64,000 nucleotides of DNA from assembly GCF_036195045.1 (NCBI RefSeq), contig NZ_CP108100.1:310001-374000 (forward strand), given 5' to 3'. The DNA comes from Streptomyces sp. NBC_00236. Lineage in GTDB: Bacteria; Actinomycetota; Actinomycetes; Streptomycetales; Streptomycetaceae. Positions 53,287 to 61,300 of the stretch are shown here, one piece after another. Made by a program: the position numbers and the translations under genes. Position 1 is the stretch's first letter, and every line of letters starts with the position of its first letter. The notes under the pieces are model-generated. The model was not told the origin of the DNA. It was given only the letters and a program-made list of their open reading frames with translations, and searched no databases.

Positions 53287-54112
53287 CGGCAACGCCATGG
53301 TGGACGCGAGCCTGCAACGCCTCTTCGCCCAGGACGTCGTGGAGTTGTGGCACGCGGGCCTCCGCCCGGTCGTCGTGCACGGCGGCGGACCCCAGATCAG
53401 TGCGATGCTCGACCGTCTCGGCCTGGAGAGCCGCTTCGAGGCGGGCCTCCGCGTGACCACGGCGGAAACCATGGATGTGGTGCGCATGGTGCTGTCCGGC
53501 CGCGTCCAGCGTGACCTGGTCGGCCTGATCAACGCCCACGGGCCCTTCGCCGTAGGCATGACCGGGGAGGACGCGCACACGATGACGGCGGTGCGACGGC
53601 CTGCCCTGGTGGACGGCCGCCCGGTGGACATCGGTCTCGTCGGAGACGTCGTGGACGTGAACCCGGACATGGTGCGCGCACTCCTCGCACAGGGCCACAT
53701 CCCGGTGGTCTCCCCCGTGGCCCGCGGCGACGACGGCCAGATCTACAACGTCAACGCCGACCTTGCCGCGTCCGCCCTGGCCGTGGCCCTCGGGGCGGAA
53801 CGGCTGGTCATGCTCACCGACGTGGAGGGGCTGTACGCGGACTGGCCGCGCAGCACTGAGGTGATCAGGCACCTGACGGCCGACGCGCTGGCCGCGTTGT
53901 TGCCGGAACTCGCGAGCGGGATGCTGCCGAAGATGGAGGGCTGTCTGCGGGCGGTCCGCGGCGGCGTGCGCCGGGCGCAGGTGCTCGACGGCCGGGTGCC
54001 GCACGCGGTGCTGCAAGGCGTAATCGGCGAGAGCGGTCCCGGCACCACAGTGGTGCCGGACGCCGTCGTCGCACCGGGCGCCGGCCCGGACCGCGACCTG
54101 AGCACCGTGTGA
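53287..54112 (+). pseudogene. argB: 3' fragment of acetylglutamate kinase, 273 codons with start at 53297
   Basis: Contains nearly all of Arg[10 protein letters not shown] (phosphate/acetylglutamate site), DAHTM and [98 protein letters not shown]. An ATG at 53297 could restart translation, giving 271 residues, but the product would lack the first beta-strand and the lysine of the KFGG loop, so activity is unlikely. In arginine and ornithine synthesis ArgB phosphorylates N-acetylglutamate. Located in the siderophore locus, so the likely job was ornithine supply. Confidence 0.85.
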
Positions 54113-54163
54113 CCGCCCGCGAAGGCGCGATGCGGACCGCCACGCGACGTCAGGGGCGACGCC

Positions 54164-54685
54164 CTACACGGCCCTCGCGAGGATCCGTGCGTTGCGCCGC
54201 GGATCCAGCGACTCCGCCCAGGCGCGGGGCGCCAGGCACGCGTCCGTCGAGGTGAATCCGTTCCGCTGGAACAGCCGTCCACCGCCGGTCGTCGCGGTGA
54301 ACAGCGCCCCGAGCGACCCCGCACGCGCCCTCGTCAGCGCGGAGCGCAGCAGCACCGCTCCCACTCCGCACCCCTGCCGGTGCCCGGCCACACAGAAGTT
54401 GTACAGAACGCCCGCGGGCCCGCCGGCCTCCGCCTGGCCGGCCGGGTACACGCGCAGACCCACACAGCCTTCGAGCCGCCCTCCGGGGCCCACGGCCACC
54501 AGGAAGTCGGCCGCTCGGGCGGCATAGAGCGCGGCCGGGCGCTCCCGCAGGGCGCCCGAACGGACGAAGGGCCGGGAGAGTTCGGCGAGTTCGGCAGCGT
54601 CCTCCGCGCGGCCGAAGCGTACGGACGATGCCGGCGCGCGGCGCACACGCACCGCAGGGGCGGAAGTCGGCGTAGCCGTGGTCAA
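54164..54685 (-). CDS. GNAT acetyltransferase resembling ArgA-type N-acetylglutamate synthase
   Basis: 173 residues from a TTG at 54685 with AAGGA 5 nt upstream, after which the protein reads LTTATPTSAPAVRVRRAPASSVRF. GNAT fold: VRFGRAEDAAELAEL, FLVAVGPGGRLEGCVGLRVYP, the acetyl-CoA loop CVAGHRQGCGVGAVLLRSA, and LFQRNGF. The C-terminal DPRRNARILAR matches the conserved end of short actinobacterial N-acetylglutamate synthases. It should make N-acetylglutamate, the first intermediate to ornithine and the ArgB substrate. The gene converges on the argB remnant and is 92 nt downstream of mbtH on the same strand. A generic acetyltransferase remains possible. Confidence 0.72.
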   Translation of the reverse strand: MTTATPTSAPAVRVRRAPASSVRFGRAEDAAELAELSRPFVRSGALRERPAALYAARAADFLVAVGPGGRLEGCVGLRVYPAGQAEAGGPAGVLYNFCVAGHRQGCGVGAVLLRSALTRARAGSLGALFTATTGGGRLFQRNGFTSTDACLAPRAWAESLDPRRNARILARAV

Positions 54686-54777
54686 CGGTTTCCTTCCTCG
54701 GTTCCGCGAACGGACAGCACCGCGGGCCGCTCCCCCGGGCACCCGGATCGCGGGCGGCAGGGACGGTCCGCAGCAGG

Positions 54778-54990
54778 TCAGAGGTCCGTGGACGCCGCGA
54801 GGGACCGGGGGCGCAGATCGGTCCAGTGGGTCTCGACGAAGTCCAGGCACGCCTCCCGGGTGTTCTCGTCGAAGGCGGTCGTCCACCCCCCGGGCACGTC
54901 CACGAAGGACGGCCAGAGAGAGTGCTGGCCCTCATCGTTCACCAGGACCAGGAAACGGCCGTCGGGGTCGTCGAACGGGTTGGTGCTCAT
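54778..54990 (-). CDS. cchK: MbtH-like NRPS accessory protein (cchK-like)
   Basis: 70 residues, the full family length: [37 protein letters not shown] and [17 protein letters not shown]. It binds adenylation domains and supports their folding or activity. In Streptomyces coelicolor the coelichelin locus ends with an mbtH gene next to an esterase gene, the same order as here. Divergent from the esterase gene, with an iron box between them. Confidence 0.92.
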   Translation of the reverse strand: MSTNPFDDPDGRFLVLVNDEGQHSLWPSFVDVPGGWTTAFDENTREACLDFVETHWTDLRPRSLAASTDL

Positions 54991-55130
54991 GTGTCAGTAC
55001 CTCCTCGGGTCCGACGGGCCTGCGGAGGCCTCGCCGAGCATGTGCTTCTGCCCGCCGGGGGCCGGCGGAGCCTCCCGGGAGCGGGCCCGGGGAGCGGGTT
55101 CGAATGATGAGCCAGGAACATGAAAGGAGA

Positions 55131-55157
55131 AGCCTAACTTAGGTTAGGCTCCCCTAA
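55131..55157. promoter_or_regulatory. Iron box(es) between mbtH and esterase genes
   Basis: TTAGGTTAGGCTCCCCTAA at 55139-55157 matches the iron-box consensus at 18 of 19 positions. It overlaps a second dyad, AGCCTAAC-ttag-GTTAGGCT (55131-55150). The sites lie 49 nt before the esterase start and about 140 nt before the mbtH start, so DmdR1-type repression of both directions is likely. Confidence 0.85.
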
Positions 55158-55205
55158 TTGTCCAGAGCTTAGCCTTTCCTCTTCCCCTCTCACAAGGAGA
55201 CGTTC

Positions 55206-56363
55206 ATGCCCCCGGTGACCGAACGGATCCGCACCGAAGGCGACTTCGCCGGCTTCGGACTGACCGGCACTCCCGGCTCCGAGGATTTCTGGGCGGCGGC
55301 GCGCACGCCCGCCCCGGTCCCCGCCGGCGACGGCGGCTGGGTATCGCTGTTCCTCTGGCGCGGTTCCCCGGCGACAGTCGACTTCGAGAGCTGGTCGGAG
55401 CCGGTCCCCCTGCGCCGGTGGCGCGACACCGACTGCTGGTACGCCGAAGTACCCATGCCCGGACGGCTCCGCGTGACGTACCGGATCCTCGTGGACGAAT
55501 CTCCGCACTCGGACCCGTTCAATCCGGCCGGTGCCGGCATGGACCGTTCCGTCGCGGCGACCCCGGACGCCCCCGCCCAGCCGCACTGGCCCGCGGTCGG
55601 CGCCGACGACGTGCTCCCCGTACCGCACACCCGGCTCCGCTGGAACAGCGAACGGCTCGGCGGACGGCGCACGGTGCGGATCCACCCGGCGGGCGGCGGC
55701 GGACCCGTCGTGCTGCTGCTGGACGGGGACGACTGGCTGTACCTGCATCCGGCCATGGCCGCGTTCGACTCGGCCGTCGCGGAAGGCGAGATGCCGCCCG
55801 TCACGCTGGTCTTCCTGCCGGCCAAGGACCGGGCCACCGAGTTCGCGCCGGGGTCCGGGCTGTGGGAGGCCGTCCGGGACGAACTGCTGCCGCTCGTCAC
55901 GGAGTCCGGAGTGAGCGCGGACCCGGACCGGCTGGTGGTGGCCGGGCAGAGCCTCGGCGGGCTCAGCGCCGTGAACGCGGCGCTGGACTTCCCCGGGCTC
56001 GTCTCCCGCGTCGCCTGCCAGTCGGGGTCGTTCTGGTGGGCACCGGGAGCACCGGACCTGGCGGACCCCCTCGGCGGTCCGGCCGGCGGCTCCGTGGCCG
56101 CGCGGCTGCGGCAGCGCCCCGACCTGACCGGTCTGCGGATCGCGTTCGACGTCGGGGAGCACGAGACGCGGATGCTCCCCCACTGCCGGCTGGTCGAGAC
56201 CCTGACCGAAGAGGCGGGCGCGACGGTACGGGTGTCACGGTCGCCGTCCGGCCACGACCGGGCAGGCTGGCGGCACGCACTGCTCCGGGATGTCGCCTGG
56301 GCCCTCGGCCGGCCACCGCACGCCCCGGGGAGCACGGACGCGGACGCTCCCGCGGTGTCCTGA
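55206..56363 (+). CDS. cchJ: Fes/CchJ-like siderophore esterase
   Basis: 385 residues, AAGGAGA ribosome site. An N-terminal domain of about 140 residues (Fes N-like: VSLFLWRGSP, WYAEVPMPGRLRVTYRIL) is followed by an alpha/beta hydrolase with nucleophile Ser in VVAGQSLGGLSAV and catalytic His in SPSGHDRAGWRHAL. In coelichelin synthesis the corresponding protein is thought to help release the peptide from a synthetase that has no thioesterase domain. The synthetase here also lacks one. Iron-regulated by the box just upstream. Confidence 0.9.
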   Translation: MPPVTERIRTEGDFAGFGLTGTPGSEDFWAAARTPAPVPAGDGGWVSLFLWRGSPATVDFESWSEPVPLRRWRDTDCWYAEVPMPGRLRVTYRILVDESPHSDPFNPAGAGMDRSVAATPDAPAQPHWPAVGADDVLPVPHTRLRWNSERLGGRRTVRIHPAGGGGPVVLLLDGDDWLYLHPAMAAFDSAVAEGEMPPVTLVFLPAKDRATEFAPGSGLWEAVRDELLPLVTESGVSADPDRLVVAGQSLGGLSAVNAALDFPGLVSRVACQSGSFWWAPGAPDLADPLGGPAGGSVAARLRQRPDLTGLRIAFDVGEHETRMLPHCRLVETLTEEAGATVRVSRSPSGHDRAGWRHALLRDVAWALGRPPHAPGSTDADAPAVS

Positions 56364-56653
56364 CGCTCCGGTGCTCCCCGGGCCCCGGGGCGGAGAAGCC
56401 CGGTGGCCCCGGCGGCCATGAACAGTCAGCCGGGCATTACGGTGGGACACGAAGACCTCCGTGTGGTGCAGTCCTAGACAGCTCCACCACACCGGAGGTC
56501 TTCGCCTTTGATCAAGACCCCCGTGTCAACAGCGCTCGTGATCAACACACCTAGCATCCGCCGAATGAACCAGAACACCCGCCCCCGCGCCCAGGATGCC
56601 TGAGCCGCGGCGAGCGGGTTCCCGCTCCCCGGGCCGGCAGCGGCCGCGGCCGC
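56364..56653. other. Intergenic region between convergent cchJ-like and cchI-like genes
   Basis: 290 nt. It holds the hairpin at 56451-56503; downstream AT-richer DNA (ATCAAGACCC, GATCAACACACC) looks like an insertion-sequence end. No gene is seen. Confidence 0.4.
56451..56503. terminator. Long hairpin, terminator or IS remnant
   Basis: GAAGACCTCC-GTGTGGTG pairs with CACCACA-CC-GGAGGTCTTC (18 bp, one bulged base) around a 16-nt loop. Between two convergent genes, so a terminator function fits. The sequence also recalls the ends of streptomycete insertion sequences. Confidence 0.6.
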
Positions 56654-58354
56654 TCACCTCGTCACCGCCAGACAGTAGGCCTCGTCGGTGGCCAGGAGGT
56701 TGCGATGGGTGTCCTCGGCCGTGATGACCCCGTCGTCCAGGACGAGCACCCGGTCGGCCGCGTCCAGGACGGCCGGACTGCTGGAGATCACCAGGGTGGT
56801 TCGGCCCCGGCGCAGCTTCACCAGATTGCGCGCGATCAGCTGCTCGGTGACCGCGTCGACGGCCGTCGTCGGATCGTGCAGGACGAGGACGTCGGTGTCG
56901 GCGGCCAGGGCGCGGGCCAGGGAGAGCCGCTGACGCTGTCCCCCTGACAGGTTCGCGCCGCGGTCGCGGATGGCGTAGTCGAGCCCGTCGCGGTGGAGCG
57001 CGACGACGTCGGTCAGCATGGACGCCTCCACCGCCTCGGGAACCGTACGGCTGGTTCCCGCCGGGTCGATGTTCGTACGGAGGGTGCCCGCGAAGATCTC
57101 CCCGTCGTACGGGTTCACCAGCATGTGCTCACGGACGGCCTCGACCGACAGGTCCGCGATCTCCCGCCCGCTGATCCGGACCGTCCCCTCGTACTCCTGC
57201 GGCGGGACGTTCACGGCCAGGATCGAGGCGAAGTCGGCTGCCGCGCGCGGCTGATAGGCGGTGATCGCCACGAACTCCCCGGCGTCGATGCGCAGGTTCA
57301 GCTTGCGCAGCGTCCCGTACCGGACACCGTCGATCTCCAGGCCGCCCCCCGCCGCCGGGCGGTCGGGGCCCGCGGCCGACACCGGCGGCGCCGCCAGGAC
57401 CAGCGCCATCCGCTCGGCCGAGGCCCGCGCCATCATCACGTACTTCGGCATCTCCGAGAACAGCTTCAGCGGTTCCATGATGAACTGCGCGAGGCCCACC
57501 GCCATGACGAGCTCCCCGATGGTGATCTGACCGTCGAACGCCAGCCAGCCCGCCGTCAGGGTCACGGCGGCGGCCAGGACCGCGTTGAGGGCCTGTGCGG
57601 CGCCCGCGTACGCGCCGTTCACCCTGGCCACGGTGATCGCCTGGTGCTTCGCCTCCGTGCTCACCTTCCGGTAGGACACGAACGCCGCGTGGTTGCCACC
57701 GAATCCGTGCAGCGGGCGCAGGCCGGTGATCAGGTCCGCGACCTTCGCACCGGCCCGCGCCACCCGGGCCTGCTGCTCCTGGGTACTGGCGCCGATCCGC
57801 TTGGACATCACGCTGAGGATCGTCAGGATCACGACGGTGCCCATGATCACCAGCAGTCCGAGCCGGAGGTCCGCCAGACCCAGTGCGACCGCCGCGACGA
57901 CGACCGCGACCAGTGAGCTGATCAGCAGCGGCACCACCTCGATGATGTCGGCGGTGGAGTCGGCGTCCTCGGTGGCGATGGTCAGCACCTCGCCGGACTT
58001 CAGGTCGATGTTCCTGTCCACCGGCTGGAGTCCGCACTCCGCGACCTGCACCCGCCAGCGGTGTGCCTCCGTCGTGTTGGCCTTCTGCAGTACGCGCATC
58101 CCGAACCGCCACGACAGCGACACGGTCGTGATGATCACGGCCAGCGCGCCGATCGCCATCCCGAGGGAACCGGGGCTCCGGTCCTGGAGGGTGTACTCGA
58201 CGATCAGGCCGAGCGCGATGGGGAAGGCGGTCTCGCCGGCCTGGTACAGGCCCATGAGGACGGTGCCCCACGTCATGGCACCGAGGTTGCGGCGCAGCGC
58301 CGTCCGCAGGATGCCGGCTCCGTCGAGGGGCCGGTGGGGGTCAGGAGTTCGCAT
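56654..58354 (-). CDS. cchI: ABC exporter half-transporter (cchI-like) with degenerate ATP site
   Basis: 566 residues from the ATG at 58354 (a TTG at 58369 would add five), overlapping the NRPS stop by 14 nt. Six membrane segments in the first 300 residues, then the ATPase domain. Signature [15 protein letters not shown] is intact, but the Walker A region reads [12 protein letters not shown] in place of GxxGxGKS/T, and Walker B has [11 protein letters not shown] where DEPT is usual. This looks like the non-catalytic half of a heterodimer; the coelichelin cluster has a second exporter gene (cchG) on the other side of the NRPS gene, outside this window. Role: siderophore export. Confidence 0.9.
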   Translation of the reverse strand: MRTPDPHRPLDGAGILRTALRRNLGAMTWGTVLMGLYQAGETAFPIALGLIVEYTLQDRSPGSLGMAIGALAVIITTVSLSWRFGMRVLQKANTTEAHRWRVQVAECGLQPVDRNIDLKSGEVLTIATEDADSTADIIEVVPLLISSLVAVVVAAVALGLADLRLGLLVIMGTVVILTILSVMSKRIGASTQEQQARVARAGAKVADLITGLRPLHGFGGNHAAFVSYRKVSTEAKHQAITVARVNGAYAGAAQALNAVLAAAVTLTAGWLAFDGQITIGELVMAVGLAQFIMEPLKLFSEMPKYVMMARASAERMALVLAAPPVSAAGPDRPAAGGGLEIDGVRYGTLRKLNLRIDAGEFVAITAYQPRAAADFASILAVNVPPQEYEGTVRISGREIADLSVEAVREHMLVNPYDGEIFAGTLRTNIDPAGTSRTVPEAVEASMLTDVVALHRDGLDYAIRDRGANLSGGQRQRLSLARALAADTDVLVLHDPTTAVDAVTEQLIARNLVKLRRGRTTLVISSSPAVLDAADRVLVLDDGVITAEDTHRNLLATDEAYCLAVTR

Positions 58355-61300
58355 CGAGGTGACCGGCAATCGCTTCGGGGGTTCGCAGGGTGAGCAGGTC
58401 GCGGATCGTGATGACTGGGCCGTACTCCCGGCGGAGCAGCCCGATCAGACGCACCGCCAGCATGGAGTGTCCGCCGAGGGCGACGAAGTCGCTGACCGCG
58501 CTGACCTCGTCGTCGTCCAGGTCCAGCGCCTCGGCGAAGAACTCGCACACCGTGATCTCGGTGTCCGTCTCCGGTGCGCGTTCGGCCACCGTCGTCAGCA
58601 CGCCCAGCGGCCTGGCCTCCGGGAGCGCCTTGGTGTCGGCCTTGCCGTTCACGGTCAGCGGGATGCGGTCGACCTGCGCGTAGTGCGTGGGGCGCAGGAA
58701 GTCGGGGAGGGCGGCGCCCACTTCGGCGGCGACGGATGCCAGATCGGATCCGTCGAGCACCAGGTACGCGGCCAGCCGGTACGCTCCGTCGACCTGTGGG
58801 TCGGGCTGGGCGACCGCGGCGGCGAACCGTACCGCCGGGTGCGCGGCGAACGCGGCCTCGACCTCTCCCGGTTCGACGCGGTGGCCGCGGATCTTGACCT
58901 GCTGGTCGGTCCGGCCCAGGTACATCAGGTTGCCGTCGGGGCGACGGACAACCAGGTCACCGGTGCGGTACATGCGCTCGCCCGGTTCCCCGAACGGGCA
59001 GGCCACGAACCGGTGCGCCGTCTGCGCGGGCTGTCCGAGGTAACCGCGGGCGATGCCGACGCCCGACACGTACAGCTCGCCCGGCACACCGTCCGGCAGG
59101 GGCCGAAGCCACGGATCCAGTACGTACACCTCGGTGTTGTCGATGGCCACGCCGACCACCGGGTCCTCGCACTCGAAGGTGCCGACGCCGAGGGTGTTGA
59201 TGGTGTACTCGGTGGGTCCGTACAGGTTGTAGCCGGCCGTGCCCTCGGTCTCCGCGAGCCGCTGCCACAGTGCCGGGGTGACGGCCTCCCCGCCCAGCAG
59301 AACGAGCGCGGGCCGCCGTCCGGGGGTGTCGAGCAGTCCCTCGGCCACCAGTTGCTGCGCGTAGGTCGGGGTCACGTTGATCACGTCGATCCCGTGCTCC
59401 AGGCAGTACTCGACCAGCCGGGGCGCGTCGCGGCGCAGCTCCTCGTCGCAGATGTGCACCTCGTGGCCGTCGGCGAGCCAGAGCAGCTCCTCCCACGACA
59501 TGTCGAAGGCGAACGACACGGTGTGCGCGATCCTGAAGACCCGGTGCTCGTGCTCCGCCAGCACCGGTTCGAAGATGCGTCGCTGATGGTTGATCAGCAT
59601 GTTGGTGAGTCCGGCGTACTCGGTCACCACGCCCTTGGGCTTCCCGGTCGATCCGGAGGTGAAGATCGTGTACGCGGGGTGCCGCAGGCGGTCCGGATCC
59701 TCCGGCGTGAACGTGCGGAACGGCTGGGCCTCGGGCAGTGGACGGTCGAGCTCGATCAGCTCACCGGTCAGCCGGGGTGACACCGCGCCCACGGTGAGGG
59801 TCACGTCCGGGCGGGCGGCTTCGACGATCGCGGCGATGCGCTCGTCCGGGTGGTCGAGCTCCAGCGGCACATAGGCGGCTCCGACGCGCAGCACGGCGAA
59901 CAGCGCCACGATCGAGTCGAGGGAGCGCGGGATCGCGAGGGCCACGGTCCGCTCCGGTCCGATACCGCGGCCTGCCAGCACTCCGGCCAACGCGCGGCTG
60001 CGGTCCCGGAGTTCGGCGAAGGTCATGGCCGAACCGTGGGCGACGAGGGCGATGCGCTGCGGGTCGCGGTCGGCCGCCCGGTCGAACCGGTCGACGACCG
60101 TGTCCGTGCCGACGTCCGTACGGGGGGCCGCTGCGGGCAGTGCGCCCGCGCCGGGGAGCGCGCCGACCGGCCCGTCCGACCCGGCCAGGTCCTCCAGAAC
60201 GCGGAGGTAGCCGTCGAGGAGTCCGCGGGCGCCCTCGGGGTCGTCGTCGCGGTGCTCCAGCTTGACGGTGAGCCGGTCGCCGGGCGTGACGACCCAGGTG
60301 AACGGATAGTGGGTCGAGTCGTCGGCCTGCACCGAGGTGATGCCGTGCCGGGCGTTCATCTCGGCGAACGCGTCCAGGTCCAGGAAGTTCTGGAGCACGA
60401 ACAGGTTGTCGAACAGCGTGTCGTGTCCGCTGGCCCGCTGGATCTCGCCGAGGCCCAGGTGCTCGTGCTCCATCGCCTCGACGCGGGCAGCCTGGACGGC
60501 CGTCAGGTACTCCCCGACCGTGTCGTCCGGACGGGCCCGCGTCCACATGGGCACCGTGTTGAGCAGGACGCCGACGATGCCGGACAGGCCCTCGCCCTCG
60601 CGGCCGGAGACGGTCACGCCGAACACCGCGTCGCCGCGCCCGGTGTGCGCGCCCAGCAGGAGGCCGAACGCCCCGGTCAGCACCGAGTTCAGGGTGACGC
60701 CGTGTGTCCTGGCCGCCTGCCGCAGCAGACCGGACAGTTCGGCGGACATCGTGTGGACGAGCGCGTGCGGCAGTTCGTCCGTGACGGCCGGCTGCTCCCC
60801 GGCGAGCAGCGTGGGGCCGCTGAGGCCGTCGAGGTGGTCCGCCCAGAAGCGCTCCGCCACGGCGGGGTCCTTTGCGGCGAGCGCACGGGCGTAGTCCTCG
60901 AAGCCGGGCGAGGGCGGGACCGCGGCCGGCGGATCGCCCGCGAGGACGGCCCGGTAGGCGTCGAACAGGTCCCGCAGCAGGATCTCGCGGGACCAGCCGT
61001 CCCACAGCAGCAGGTGGTAGCTCAGCAACAGGCCGTCGCGGTCACCGGGCAGACGCACCACGGTCAGCCGGACCAGCGGCGGCTCACCCGGGTCGAATCC
61101 CGTGTCGCGGTCCCCGGCGCGCAGGGCGTCGGCCTCGGCCTCCGTCGCGACGGTGACCGTACGGACGTCGACGCGACGGCCGGCGCCGAGGACCTGGACC
61201 GGATTGCCGCGGTCGTCGGTGGTGAAGCCGGCGCCGACGACCGGGTGCCGGGCGATCACGTACGCCATGGCCTCGGCGAGCGCGTCGGTGTCCAGGCGGC

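Noticed and set aside
53297..54112. A complete, functional acetylglutamate kinase starting at 53297
   Set aside because: It lacks the N-terminal strand and the KFGG lysine, and the missing codons are found on the far side of the insertion sequence.
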